Of a stretch of 64,000 nt of DNA, positions 45,100-56,002 are shown one piece after another; within the stretch, counting starts at the first letter, position 1, and each line of letters starts with the position of its first letter. Source of the stretch: Acheta domesticus (lineage: Eukaryota > Arthropoda > Insecta > Orthoptera > Gryllidae); contig JAHLJT010002630.1 in NCBI GenBank assembly GCA_031308135.1, positions 96,392,141-96,456,140 of the forward strand, read 5' to 3'. Below the pieces are notes generated by a model. That model did no database searches and was not told the origin of the DNA. It was given only the letters and a program-made list of their open reading frames with translations. A program made the position numbers and the translations under genes.

Positions 45100-46260
45100 C
45101 TAAGATTTAAATTCTTGTTTAATGTTCTTTTGACTTTGCCTTCTTGTTGCTCTGTTTCTTGAATTATTGGGGAATTGTTCGGGCGAGCGAACAGCGGGGG
45201 CGGGCGGCGCGGCGCCGCTTGCGACTAGGCCCGTGCGGGCGGGATTGAAAGAGTTAGCGCGACGCGCTTGCTGGTTGTCGGCGCGCGTCTGGCGGGCGCC
45301 GCGTAGTTGTTGTCGTCTCGCCGCCTTGTAGGCGACGAGAGCGGGGCATTCATGAAAACTGGCGACGTGCGCTTCGCCGCAGTTCGCGCATTTAGGGTTT
45401 TCTAGTTTCGGACATGCATCGAAGGCGTGCGCGCCGCCGCAGTATAAGCATACCGGATTTTGTCTACAGTAGTTGTGTGAATGCCCCCAGAGTTGGCAAC
45501 GCTTGCAGTGGGGGACTCGATCGCGCCCTCGATATTCCTCCCATCGCACGATTTGTTGCTGTTGCGATTCTATCGCTTTCACGGCGTTGATTTGTGGGTA
45601 ATTCACCTCGGCTACGTAGAGACCGAGTGATTGAAACGTTTTTTGCCCCGCTTCTGAGTAAGATGCGCGCTTCATCTCACTCAGGTGATGCACGGTGATG
45701 CCGTGCGCGGAAAGTTCAGTTTGTAGGGAATTCAAGTCCTCGCCCCCGCACAGGCCGTGGATGACCAGGCGGTGGCGTCTCTCTTCCGTAGCGCGCCGGA
45801 AGAATTGCGCGTGCTGGTTGTATTACTGCATCTTTGTTAAGGCCGTGACTATGGCTGCGTGATCTTTCACGCAGCCCGGTTTGAGGGTGAAGAAGGCCGC
45901 TGTAGTGAGGCCTCGGAGGGGTTTTGTCAAGTGCGGGCGTAAGGCCGACATAAGCGCCGCTGTATCCACTGGTTGCTCAATGCAAATCTCGCCGACCGAT
46001 TGGCGTGGGCGAGGAGCGGCCGCGCGGGCGAGTGGAGCGGCGGGGGCGGGCTGAGTGCTCGCGGGCGCGTTTGCGGCGGCGGCGGGAGCGGGCGGCTGTT
46101 GCGGAGAGTTCCGTGTTGCATTGTTACCAAAGAGCTGGAAACGGTTTGAAGTGGGGAGGACTTGCACTTGAGGTTGTCTGCGCACCTCTTGGGTTGGGCG
46201 TGGGCGGAAAATTCGCTTGGCAAGTTGCCAACCTTCATCTGACGTTTCGCTTTCGCTCAT
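45100..46260 (-). pseudogene. LINE 3 ORF1 (Gag-like, PRE_C2HC and zinc knuckles), one stop
   Basis: From ATG at 46260 the frame gives an A/P-rich N-terminus, then GEICIEQPVDTAAL and the AFFTLKPGCVKDHAAIV segment. A single in-frame TAA at 45823-45825 interrupts it. The same frame continues with RRATEERRHRLVIHGL, SLGLYVAEVNYPQI (PRE_C2HC) and three knuckles: CKRCQLWGHSHNYC, CLYCGGAHAFDACP and CANCGEAHVASFHECP. It ends at 45100 without the C-terminal helical module found in sister elements, and no ORF2 follows, so the element is a deletion derivative. Confidence 0.8.
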
Positions 46261-46472
46261 GCTTGAACGCGGGGAGTTTTGGAGCGATTCGCCTGAGTTC
46301 TCGTTCTCTGAAAGAGAAGCTCACCTGGCCTCGGCGTCCGACACGTCTGAGGAGTCGGACGAAGACATTTCGTTGTGGGTGCCGCCTGACTCGTCTATGT
46401 GGGGCGTGGCGGGGGCGGGGGTGGGGGCGTCCTGAACATCAGGTGCTTGCGCCGCGGGGACGGCTGAGCTGC

Positions 46473-46868
46473 TTAACGACTCACCAGTGGTTTCGTCCTC
46501 GCTGTCAGCGTCGGCTGCGTTGTCGGGCGTCTCTGGCTGCGGCGGGGCGGCCGCGGCGGGTGGGTGCTCGGCTGCGGGGGCGGCTGGCGCGGCCGCTTCA
46601 CAGCCGTGGCGTGGCGCCGGCGTTTCGTTTCTCTCGTCCGCGCAGCTTCCGCGCGGAAGCGGTCGATTTCCTCCTGGATTCTGGGCTCACACTGCTGCCT
46701 CACAGCGACGTACGTGTGGCGCATTCCATGGTTGTCGCGGAAACGGCACGCGCTACAGAGTCTGCGGCGTTTTAGTGAAGTAGAGTAACGCACTCGTAAC
46801 AAGGCCTGTGCTCGCATGTTGATGGGGCTACGTTCAGCTGTTGCCAAGACCTCCTTGTCTGAACGCAT
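46473..46868 (-). CDS. LINE 3 upstream small ORF (ORF0-like, CxxC motif)
   Basis: A 131-residue frame from ATG at 46868, out of frame with ORF1. Its first half, MRSDKEVLA, then RRRLCSACRFRDNHGMRHTY and VAVR, is strongly similar to the 57517-57996 frame in LINE 2. The second half is P/R-rich and not conserved. The CSAC and MRHT residues suggest a small zinc-binding unit. It could be the N-terminus of ORF1 displaced by a frameshift, but the same arrangement in two diverged copies argues for a separate or frameshift-linked ORF. Confidence 0.5.
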   Translation of the reverse strand: MRSDKEVLATAERSPINMRAQALLRVRYSTSLKRRRLCSACRFRDNHGMRHTYVAVRQQCEPRIQEEIDRFRAEAARTRETKRRRHATAVKRPRQPPPQPSTHPPRPPRRSQRRPTTQPTLTARTKPLVSR

Positions 46869-47385
46869 TTGGTTTATTTCAGTTTCTTTTGGCCATTTAG
46901 TGACCCTAATATTCTATTTCTATTGTAATTGATTAAACTATAGACGAACGAAACTAACGAGACTACGAAACTAACGAAAACTAACGAGAAAACACTAGCA
47001 CTGTACTATTTACTAAATCTGGTTACTTCCTATGGGATATACTATGCTAATTATTCTAATTATAATTTATACTGATAACTATCAACGTTTTTTAGCTTCC
47101 TCCCTCGAGGGGAGAGCGGGCTCGGCCCCGGTCGGTCGCGCAACGGGCGCTACCTGCTTCGCGGCGGAGGGGTCGGCCCGGCGCGCGGTCGCAGCGAGGG
47201 CGGAGGGTGCGGAACGGACAACGACCTCACGCCCACGCAAAAAACTCTCTCGGCTACTGACTCGACGGAGTTCTGCTTTCAGCTCGCCCTCCGTCACTCG
47301 GCGAGCCGAGGAGCGGGGGGACGGCCGGCCAATGGCGCCACAGCCGGCCGCGCGCTCCATTGGCCCGGTCACCTGAGGCGGTGGC
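46869..47385 (-). promoter_or_regulatory. LINE 3 5' UTR with GC-rich block
   Basis: The GC-rich part (47110-47262) matches 58225-58395 upstream of LINE 2: GCTACCTGCT, GGCCCGG...GCGCGCGGTCG and GGCGGAGGGTGCGG, then CGCCCACGCAAA. A shared 5' UTR is expected to hold the internal promoter of such elements. Confidence 0.55.
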
Positions 47386-47856
47386 GGCCAACGGCAGCGC
47401 AGCGGCGCCTGATTCAAACGCGCGGAACTGCAGCGCGAGCGAGTTCGCGAAGATCTCGCATTTTGCCGCGTCGTCCCACACATTAGTCGGCCGAGGTGGT
47501 GGAACACCGGGCGCCCCTGTCCCGGCGTTGCTTTGAATCGGGCTGTTTACTCCCGGTTTGCGGCCCAGCGCTCTAGAGAGTTCCCAAATGTGCCTCTCGT
47601 GAAGGTTGCATTTTGAAATTGTATTAGACCATTGAGCAGTTCTCTCTTCCTGTAGAGATGAACGGAATTCTCGACTGAGATTGCGCGCCCGCTCTCCGTC
47701 AAACGGGGTCGCCGAAGCGGCGATGAACTTTGACAGTTCTGCGCAGTTCTCGTAAGATCCTTCTTTGCTCAATTGTGAGCTCAGGGCGAAGATGAAGATG
47801 AAGCGCAGTTGGTTTGGGTCATGAATGCCTGCCCCTTTTTGGGGCTCTTCATTCAT
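47386..47856 (-). pseudogene. LINE ORF2 linker fragment between endonuclease and RT
   Basis: Contains TAQWSNTISKCNLHERHIWE, then LSRALGRKPG and WDDAAKCEIFANSLALQF, matching in order the linker of LINE 2 ORF2 (residues about 345-420: EDLWKLQRALR, VKAEVFADALQSRF). Both ends are truncated: the 3' side joins the GC-rich 5' UTR of LINE 3 and the 5' side ends near 47885. Confidence 0.6.
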
Positions 47857-48294
47857 AGGTTGTCTGGCGTGGTGCTTGCTTGTGCAGTTCTTTATTGATA
47901 TTCCTCCCCCATACGAGGACGGGGATTGGATAGCAGTTTGGTTAGAGATAGATGGGCTATTTTATTAAGGTAAGGAAGGAAGTTGTTGCAGGAGAGAGTG
48001 ATAGAGGAAGAAAGAAGGAAACCGCACAGGAAGAGGGAGGAAGAGAAGAACAGAAGGAAGATAAGGAAAGAATTACAAGAAGTGGAGAGACGAGAGAGAT
48101 GTTTTGTTTTGTCCGGTTCGTAGTTGTCGAGTTTCGTAAGTTGTTGGTGTAGTCGGTGTCAGTGTCAGGTTCTCTGTGCCTCTGCGCCATGGTGTCAAGT
48201 CGGTGGGGGTAGGAGTTTTAGTATGTCTAATGGATGTTTTTTATTGCGATGTCTAGGGGCGTCTCGTAGTATGTGAGCATGGTCGGTGAGAAGG
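47857..48294. other. Purine-rich spacer and 3' end of LINE 5
   Basis: A purine-rich run at 47965-48100 (AGAGGAAGAAAGAAGG-type) and probable LINE 5 3' UTR. No gene. Confidence 0.4.
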
Positions 48295-50302
48295 TTAGTT
48301 GTATGAAGGGTCTGACAGAAATTTTTGAATTTGGTCTTTAGCTGAATCATAAACTGTAGTGATGTGGGTGATATTATGTCTTTGTCTGATGTCGTTATAT
48401 GCAGTGTAGTAGTGCGGTCTGAAGATCAGTCGGATGATTCTGTTTTCAAGTCTTGTCAGTTTTAGTAAATTGTCATTTGTTGTGCATGTCCACGTCGGAT
48501 GAGCGTATGTCATTATTGGTCTAATGTATGTTTTGTAAATTTGAAGTTTCTTATTGATGGAAAGTGAACGATGGGTGAGAAGAGGATGGAGTGCGTTAAT
48601 GATTGTATGGGCTTGAATGGATTTGTCAGCGATATGTCTAGTCCAGAGTAGTCTGCGTGAAAAAATGACCCCGAGATATTTAACATGTGGAAGCCAAGGG
48701 AGTGGGTGTTGATTAATATCTAGAGGAGGGGGGTGGGGGGTGGCGGCGGTTAGAGAAGACTATTGCTTGACTTTTGGCTTGGTTGATGGTTATATTGTTT
48801 TCAGTTGACCAGGTGTGAAAGGAGTTTACTGCAGCTTGGATTTGTTTAAGGGAGCGGTTTAAGGAGCGGTAGGATGAAAGGAAGGCAATATCATCAGCGT
48901 AAAGGAAAGCTTTGACACCGTTGGGGGGGGGAATGTCATTTACATACAGAGAGGAAAGCGTAGGTGATAGCACGGCGCCCTGAGGGACGCCGGCTTGGAT
49001 ATGATATAGAGGAGATGACTTGCTGCAGAATTTTACGTAGAAGAAACGGTCAGAAAGATAGCTTTGAAGGAGAGAGAAAAGAGGTACCGGGATATGGAGT
49101 TTGAGTTTCATGAGAAGGATACTATGGGAAACGGTGTCATAAGCTTGGGAAAGGTCAGCAAAGAAGGAGGGGATTTCTTTTTTATCATGGAGGGGGGTAG
49201 CTATGGAGAGGGCCATGTTTAGGGTTTGGAGGGCAGCAGAACGGCCCTCGCGGAAACCGAACTGCGCCGGGTGGATGATGGGATTAAGGATGGGGTAGAG
49301 GCGGAGAAGGATAACTTTTTCGAATATTTTGCTAAGGATGGGGGAGAGACTGATAGGACGGTGGTTGGAAGGAAGCTGATGATTCTTGCCGGGTTTAGGG
49401 ATCATGGTCACACGGGCGGTTTTCCATACGGTGGGAAAATAGGAGAGGTGAAAACAGGAGTCTAGGATTTTGGTCAAGAAGTTAATGGCATTTTTGGGGA
49501 GATGGTGTAGTTGGGAGGGAAGGATTCCGTCGGGACCTGAAGCTTTTTCGGGTTTAATGGATTTAATGATTATGGTGATTTCGGTGCTATTGGTGGTAAA
49601 GTGTTGTTGGTTTAGGGGTTGGCCAGGGGTTCTAAGGTATTGAAGGATAACGGAGTCTGGGATAGGGATGTTGGGAGGGAGGAAGTTATTGGCCAGGTGT
49701 TGTGCAAAGATGTTGGTTATGGACTGGATATCGAATTGAAGTGAGTTGTTGGAATCTATTAAGGGGGGTGATTTTGGTGGGTTGTGCTCGCGCCAATTTT
49801 ATTACTGTATGAATGTTGTTGGGGCTGCCTTTTTTCGTCAAAAGTTCCGTCAAAAGCAGCCCCAGTCAGTATGTTTACTATTGAGGTCACCTATGAGAAT
49901 GAATGGGTATGGAAGTGCTAATAATAGGTTGAGGTCGGATGTGGGGAGTGGTGCATTCGGTCGTTTATATGCGGAGATGATAATGGCTGGGGTGGATGAT
50001 GTACCTATTACTATGGCGGAGCATTCGAGATCTGTTGTGGGAGGGAGTTGGTGTGGTGTGAATGGGATGTGATGTCTTACAAGGATGGCTGTTCCTCCAT
50101 TAGGAGATGATATGCGGTCTGTTCTATGGATAGTGAAGTTTGGAATGGATAGGGTGATGGTAGGTTTGAGCCAAGTGTCCTGCAGACACAGGATCCCGAC
50201 GGAGTAATCCTTGAGGAATTGGGTTAGGATGGGTTTTTTACTATGTAAACCGCCGCGCGCGTTCCACGAGGAGAGGGTGAGGATCCTAAGGGAAGTTGGC
50301 AT
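48295..50302 (-). pseudogene. LINE 5 ORF2, internally deleted endonuclease-RT
   Basis: ATG at 50302 opens the endonuclease (LSSWNARGG, LCLQDTWL, ILIGDLNSKHTDWG), which stops at about 49850. The rest of the endonuclease domain is missing. RT resumes by about 49740 (EKASGPDGILPSQL) and in 48713-49477: RPISLSPILSKIFEK, FADLSQAYDTV (motif A), GVPQGAVLSP, FLYADDIAFL. The C-terminal thumb (48295-48513, LENRIIRLIFRPHYYTAYND) is in another frame. There are at least two frameshifts plus the deletion. No RNase H. Confidence 0.8.
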
Positions 50303-50925
50303 TTAATTGAAGATTTCAACAATTTTGATTGCAGCAGATATTAACTTGGTTAGTGGGTCCCCCTCCTGTTTAAAAATACTTAAGATCTGTGGTAGAGCAG
50401 TTAACAATTTCTTCATATTAAATGATTTAATGCGCGTCAGTAATTCTTTAAGGTCTGATGTTGAAGTCGAAGTTGAGGTCTGTGTCTCGTCTCGTGAAGT
50501 TTGTTGTCTGTCTGATGATTGTGAGGCGATTTCTGAGTATGAACTATTTCCTTGGTTGATTGGGGGAAGTAGCTTTGGGATAGGTTGAATTCCTGTGACT
50601 GTTTACTGTTTCCTTTTTCTAATTGTTTTCTCTGTTCTTTGGCTTGGGAAAGGTACTGGCAGGCTGGGTCGAAAGCAATATGATTCCTGTTGCAGTTGTG
50701 ACATGTCGGGATGAATTGGGCGGTCTGGTAATTTGGGCAGTGTTCAGTCAGGTGATTTTGAGCACAGTAGGCACAGATGGTCGGTCTTCTACAATAAGTT
50801 CTGGTGTGGTAAAGCTTGAGACAGTTTTTACATTGTGGGACTCGGTCGGTGTGTCTGTAGTCTTGGATCTGTACACTGAAGTTACCAATATATCGCACGC
50901 GTACGCCCACAAGGGGCACACGCAC
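50303..50925 (-). pseudogene. LINE 5 ORF1, C-terminal half with zinc knuckles
   Basis: 50437-50925 encodes CKNCLKLYHTRTYC, CAYCAQNHLTEHCP and CHNCNRNHIAFDPAC. After a frameshift near 50440 the frame continues into a helical tail (MKKLLTALPQILSIF, LISAAIKIVEIFN) that ends with TAA directly before the ORF2 ATG at 50302. The N-terminal half is missing because the element is joined at about 50925 to an unrelated RT relic. Confidence 0.75.
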
Positions 50926-51780
50926 GCGGTGAAGAGGCGGCGCTTGAGTTTTATGTTAAGGTCAGGAGAGCGGAGAATAGGTTTTAGAAGAAGTGTCCTG
51001 GTTTTCATCTTGGCTGCAAGATATCGCGCGTGCGCGTGCCAGCGGAGACTGCTGTCAAGCAACACGCCCAAATACCTCGCCTCGCTCTGCCAGGGGAGAC
51101 GCGCACCCGCCAAGCTCACAGTTTCATCGGGGTCGGCCCTCTTACGTGTGAAGTTGACAGCTACACATTTCTCTAGGTTCAGAGCGAGTCGCTTCCGACT
51201 CAACCAGGCAGGAAAAGTGGCGAGACAGTCGCTTAAGTACTTAACAGACTGCCTTCCGTTCGCCGATTTCGCGTAATACGTAATACGAACATCAGGAGCC
51301 CGCAGCGCTGAATACCAGTTTTTGTTTCAGCAGCGAGCGGCGCGTCGTTTACGTATATGCCGAAGAGGGTAGGAGAGAGAACACTCCCCTGAGGCACACC
51401 CGCCTCGGCGCGTCTGATGGACGAATATACGTTGTTAACGCGCACTCTGAACTGCCTGTCCGAGAGAACACTCGGGATCAATCCGACATAGCAATCGCTA
51501 ATCCCCGACTCCGCGAGGCACGAGAGCAAGCCCTCGTGCCACACGGAATCGAAGGCCAAACGCATGTCGAGAAAGACCGCAGGCATAGAATGCCGTCTCT
51601 CAAGGGCGAGGCCGATCTCCGTGCAAAGCCGCGTTAGCTCGGAAACCAAATTGTTCATCTCTGAGAAGGCCGAGGCGGCGTATTTCCTGTTGCAAACGCG
51701 ACAGGATCAGCCTCACGAACAACTTCCCTAGGATTGAGAGGAGACTAATAGGTCTATAACTGCTTGGAAGTACAGTAGAA
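50905..51780 (-). pseudogene. LINE reverse transcriptase relic of another family
   Basis: Minus-strand RT blocks in order: SSYRPISLLSILGKLFVR (about 51690-51750), AVFLDMRLAFDSVWHE (motif A), GVPQGSVLSPTLFG (motif B), a damaged motif C region, LALNLEKCVAVNF, ARYLGVLLDSSLRWHAH and CPLWAYACD. Three frames are used, so it is decayed. The VWHE and GVPQGSVLSP forms place it in the Jockey/CR1-like supergroup, distinct from LINEs 1-6. Truncated at both ends by its neighbours. Confidence 0.75.
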
Positions 51781-51789
51781 CTCTGCTTG

Positions 51790-52330
51790 GAAGTAAAGTA
51801 GAAGAGGGAATTTATCGGCCGGAAGAAGATGGCTCTCTTGAATGAGAAGAAGATGAGGAGAGTAATCAGAGATAAATTGGAGAATTTCGTCTTTTTTCTT
51901 GTTCAGGCCCCCGTTTGCGTTCCAATGAACTATTTTGATTAAATTGTTCACGGGAAGGCCTGTTGGATGAGGGGTGCAAGTTTAATGAGCTTTGCGAAGA
52001 TGTCTCCGGGGGTTTTGAGAATTTCAATGGCAGATTTAATAAGTGAAATTAATTTTTTGATTTCTTGGCCTTGCAAGAGGCCGAACAGCTCGCCGAGGCC
52101 CGAGGAGGAAGGAGGCTGAGGTGAGTTATTTTCACGTTTTATGGCCTGCTCCGGGGTGGAGCTCTTCCATACATAGTCATACAAGGTTACATACAAGGTT
52201 TTTATGAAGTATTTTGTGGCGGGCGCCCGGATGATTGTCTCATTTTTTGGGCGCCCGCCGGGATGTTTAACGCACCTCGATGCACTAGCACACAATTGTT
52301 TTTTCCAGAGAGTAGCACTTTGAGTGTTTT
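51790..52330 (-). pseudogene. LINE 4: ORF1 tail and ORF2 start, same family as LINE 2
   Basis: 51948 to about 52130 encodes the ORF1 C-terminal module (SSGLGELFGLLQGQEIKKL, then PGDIFAKL and IQQAFP, stop). 51800-51951 encodes the first 50 codons of ORF2, nearly identical to LINE 2, including HWNANGG and LLIQESHLLPADK. The ORF2 frame starts with GTG overlapping the ORF1 TGA, exactly as in LINE 2. The break at about 51795 carries a short duplication (CTTGGAAGTA, twice 27 bp apart). Confidence 0.75.
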
Positions 52331-52470
52331 GGCACACACTGGTCTGTTCATTTGATTTGTCACTTGTCTCTTGCTGTGGTCGCCTCTCCGTCCTTGCTCG
52401 ATTGCGATTTGATTTGTAGTCTTATTGGTTGCCAAACGGTCCTTCTTAGGGCTTTTATTTTTTTGTTTAT
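52330..52470 (-). repeat. Second copy of the 44.8-kb non-coding module
   Basis: Matches 44810-44955 (TCACTTGTC, GTCGCCTCTCCGT, CCAAACGGTC, AGGGCTTTTATTTTTT). It leads, via GGAAGAGCTCC at about 52160, into the LINE 4 ORF1 tail. Confidence 0.5.
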
Positions 52471-53314
52471 TTTATTTTGATAGTTACAATACAGTCTTAC
52501 GTACTAACTTATTTCTAATATATTATATTTGGATTCTACGTATTTATGGCTTATAACTTATAACCTATAACTTATAACTTATAACTACCCTCCAGCTGGT
52601 CCTATTTCTATTTTATACAATGTTGTATTGCTAATGGTTACCCTCCACCTGGTCCTTCTATTATTATGTACAAGTTGCTTACGAACTAACTAATTCTAAT
52701 ATGTACAAACTTACGAGCTAATTTACTCCTGGGAGCGCCGTCACCACTTGCTTCCCGCAGTGCTCTCCTGTAGAGCGGGTTGCCTACTTACAGGCGTTGT
52801 TGTGGCGGCGCTCACAGTCGTCTCGTTTGCTATGTTCTTCTAGATTGCTACTAATGAATCTAATTTTAGTTATTACTTTGAAGAATGTGACTTATTCTAA
52901 TGATGAATGTGAATTTATTCTAATGATGGGATGAAGATGGAGGTGAGATATTTACATGATGAGATAGTTTTGTACATAGATTGGTGATGTGAATGAGATG
53001 AGTGAGGATGATGTAGATGAGTTGCTTTATTTACAAGTTTAGTTTAGTGCCTGTAGCCATGTAAGGTTATGCTTAATATTTAAGGCGCTGGGAGCTGCTC
53101 ATTGCTCTGGTGCGGCTGTGATTTGTTGGTATTGGTGAGAAAGTAGAGGAGAAGTGAGAGAGAATAGGAGAGGCTGCGGACAGTGAAGAGAAGAGAATGA
53201 GAGGAAGAGAAGAGAGAGGGTGAGTGAAAGAGAGAGAGAGTGAGTTGTGAAAGTGGATGTGAAAAGAAAATTGTTTATGGCGGTTTTAGGAAGATGACAT
53301 CAGATGGGAGGCTT
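52471..53314. other. LINE 2 3' UTR and spacer with TATAACTTA repeats
   Basis: 52548-52588 holds four to five tandem CTTATAA/CCTATAA units. Two CCCTCCA(G/C)CTGGTCC blocks lie at 52587 and 52641. 53150-53240 is purine-rich. No gene; the LINE 2 3' end lies somewhere in this stretch. Confidence 0.45.
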
Positions 53315-56002
53315 TTAGTAGTGTGGGGTGCGGTTTTTATTAAAGTATTGAAGGTATGGTTGAAAGAGAGGGTGGGCATCGATGTTTGAGAAGATGTTGC
53401 GGATTCTTTCCGTGGCGAGCGAGTGGATAGTAGAAGTGATAGTTTCGGATTGATGAGAGCGAAGAAGGGTGGCGTAGGCGTCACCTGGAGCTGGCTGCAG
53501 AGCGGCGCGGATAAAGTAGTTTTCCGCTCTTGTAAGTAATTGTATATTTGATTCTGCCGCCGTGGCCCATACCTCGCACGCGTAGAGCCCCGCGCTTCTC
53601 ACGCATGCGAAGTACAGGCGGATCTTATTTTTCTCTGTTAGAGAGCGGCTTTTGAAGAGAGGCAGGAGGGAAGAGATGCGCCACGTCATTTTTCTTCTTG
53701 CCTCTTTTAAGTGCGCTCTCCAGGTGAGCCGGAAATCGAAGTTAACGCCTAGATAAGTAATGGAGCTGCGCCACGGAATTGTGTGTGCATCTAGGCGGAT
53801 GGGCGCGATCTCGAGTGTGCTGTGTTTGTGTTTGAGTGAAAAGATGATGGCCTGACATTTCTGTGCATTCCGCGCGAGGCCGTTTTCCGCGCTCCAATTC
53901 GATAGCGCGATTGCGGCGCGCTGTAGTCGTTTGACGGCTATGTTTACCCTACTGTCTTTCACGGCGTAGGCGATGTCATCCGCGTAGATGAATTCATGTA
54001 CGCCCTTGATTGTTGGCGCGTCGTTGATGAACAGAGAAAAAAGGAAAGGCGAGAGGACGGCGCCCTGAGGGACGCCGGCGAGAATAGGGCGAGAGGAAGA
54101 AGTAAATTGTTGATATTTGATAGAAAAAGTGCGGTGCGAGAGGTAGCTGGTGATGAGGTTGAGAATGTGGGGCGGGGTGTACGGGCGAAGTTTGTGGATG
54201 AGAAGTGGGTGATGAACGGTATCAAAAGCGAAAGAGAAATCGAAAAATAGAGCAGGTAGAGAACAGCGATGTTGAAGAGTAGAGGAGGCGAAGAATGCGA
54301 AGCGAAGCGCCTGCATCGCGGACGAACGGTGCTTGCGAAAGCCGAACTGCGCCTCCTTGATTATGCCTTTCTGCGCGAGTTCCCTTTGGATTCTCGTGAG
54401 AATGAGTTTCTCGAAGAGTTTACCGAGAATCGGCAGGAGCAAGATGGGCCGGTAGTTTTCCGGGAGGCGCTGGTTTTTGTTCGGTTTCGCAAGTAGGATG
54501 ACATTTGCCGCTTTCCAGACAGTAGGAAAGTACTGCACAGAGATGCAGGCAGTGTAGATAAGTGCTAGAAGGTGGGCGGCCCTGGCAGGTAGATGTTTTA
54601 TCATGACGCCAGTGATTTTATCAGGGCCGCCTGATTTTTTTGTGTTTGTTTGTTTTAGTAGATCGCTAACCTCATCCGCTTTGATGTGCCAGTCGGACGG
54701 GATGTCGATAGAGGGCGAAGGAGTAAAGATAATTTCCGCGGCGGTGGCTGGAAGCTGCAGCGGGTTAGCGATGGGCGGGGGCGTAAAGCGGCTTTGAAGA
54801 GCGTCGGCGAACACCTCGGCTTTGACTGCCGGGTCGTAGGTGGGCGGCAGCCCGTTCGGGCGTACGAGAGCTGTGATTGCGGGGGCGGGGTTACGGAGGG
54901 CGCGCTGCAGCTTCCACAGATCTTCGGCGTTATCAATTTGTGATTTTTCGATGTACTCCTCCCACATCGCATTCCTGTGCTCGCGCATGAGGCGAGACAA
55001 TTTCCTGCGGATGCGTTGAAACGCCGCCTTCGCGTCGGGGTCGCGCGTGCGCTGGTAGACGCGCTGCGCCTTTCTGCGCTCCTGAATGAGGCGGATCAGC
55101 TCAACGGGTGTTTGTGAGGCGGGGGAGGGGGCGGTGAGTTTATGAGATGATTCGTGATATGCGGTTTTTGTTTGATAATTGAGATGGTTGATGGCACGAT
55201 CGATATCATGAGGGGTGGCGAGTGAGGGCGTTGTGATGAGTTTATGAGTGAGGGTGATTTGAAACAGTTGCCAGTCTGTGGATGTTTCTGATTTTGGCTG
55301 ATTGGCGGCAGGTGCGGAGAAAATGTCATGATGAAGGGCAAAGATGACGGGGAGGTGATCTGATGTGAGGTCATGAAGTGGTTTTGGTGTGGTAAGCGAG
55401 AGAGAGGGTGAGTGAAGAACGATATCTAGGATGTCGCCTTCTATGGCGTTTGTGAGCGGATTTGTATGAAGGTGAGTGATTGATGAGGGCGGGGTGATGC
55501 TGAGCTGATTGCTCCTATTCAGGTATTGTAATAGACGGGCGCCTGACGAGTTACCACTCTTGCTACCCCAGTCCTGGTGCTTCGAGTTAATATCACCCGC
55601 TATTACAATCGGCGCCCCGAGCGTGAGCAGCGCGTCGAGGTCGGCGTCGGCGAATGGTTCCTGAGGCCGTTTGTAAGCGGAGACGATCGTAATCGGCCCG
55701 CGCGGCGTTCCAATCTCCACTGCCGTGGCCTCGATGTTCGCAAGAGGCGGGGGGACCAGGAGCGTGTGGGGGATCGTACGTCGGATAGCAATTAATGTGC
55801 CACCGCCGCGGTGCGGGCCGGCGCGGTCGGTTCGATAAATAAGAAACCCGCGAAGAGAGAATTTATCGGCCGGAAGAAGATGGCTCTCTTGAATGAGAAG
55901 AAGATGAGGAGAGTAATCCGAAATAAATTGAAGAATTTCATCTTTTTTCTTGTTCAGGCCCCCGTTCGCGTTCCAATGAACTATCTTGATTAGATTGTTC
56001 AC
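53315..56002 (-). CDS. LINE 2 ORF2: endonuclease-reverse transcriptase, open
   Basis: An 895-codon frame without stops. AP endonuclease at about residues 1-220: HWNANGG (9-15), IQES (37-40), GDINSKHQDWG (136-146), TSDHLPV (213-219). Linker with basic helices 300-400. RT at about 450-760: GPDKITG, NYRPILLLPILGKLFEKLI, ALFFDFSFAFDTVHH (motif A), GVPQGAVLSP (motif B), FIYADDIAYA (motif C). A Jockey-type C-terminus follows with no RNase H. The first codon shown is GTG, overlapping the ORF1 stop (CCGTGAAC), and no in-frame ATG occurs before about residue 339, so translation must reinitiate at a non-AUG codon or by another route. Enzymatic motifs are complete. Confidence 0.85.
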   Translation of the reverse strand: MNNLIKIVHWNANGGLNKKKDEILQFISDYSPHLLLIQESHLLPADKFSLRGFLIYRTDRAGPHRGGGTLIAIRRTIPHTLLVPPPLANIEATAVEIGTPRGPITIVSAYKRPQEPFADADLDALLTLGAPIVIAGDINSKHQDWGSKSGNSSGARLLQYLNRSNQLSITPPSSITHLHTNPLTNAIEGDILDIVLHSPSLSLTTPKPLHDLTSDHLPVIFALHHDIFSAPAANQPKSETSTDWQLFQITLTHKLITTPSLATPHDIDRAINHLNYQTKTAYHESSHKLTAPSPASQTPVELIRLIQERRKAQRVYQRTRDPDAKAAFQRIRRKLSRLMREHRNAMWEEYIEKSQIDNAEDLWKLQRALRNPAPAITALVRPNGLPPTYDPAVKAEVFADALQSRFTPPPIANPLQLPATAAEIIFTPSPSIDIPSDWHIKADEVSDLLKQTNTKKSGGPDKITGVMIKHLPARAAHLLALIYTACISVQYFPTVWKAANVILLAKPNKNQRLPENYRPILLLPILGKLFEKLILTRIQRELAQKGIIKEAQFGFRKHRSSAMQALRFAFFASSTLQHRCSLPALFFDFSFAFDTVHHPLLIHKLRPYTPPHILNLITSYLSHRTFSIKYQQFTSSSRPILAGVPQGAVLSPFLFSLFINDAPTIKGVHEFIYADDIAYAVKDSRVNIAVKRLQRAAIALSNWSAENGLARNAQKCQAIIFSLKHKHSTLEIAPIRLDAHTIPWRSSITYLGVNFDFRLTWRAHLKEARRKMTWRISSLLPLFKSRSLTEKNKIRLYFACVRSAGLYACEVWATAAESNIQLLTRAENYFIRAALQPAPGDAYATLLRSHQSETITSTIHSLATERIRNIFSNIDAHPLFQPYLQYFNKNRTPHY

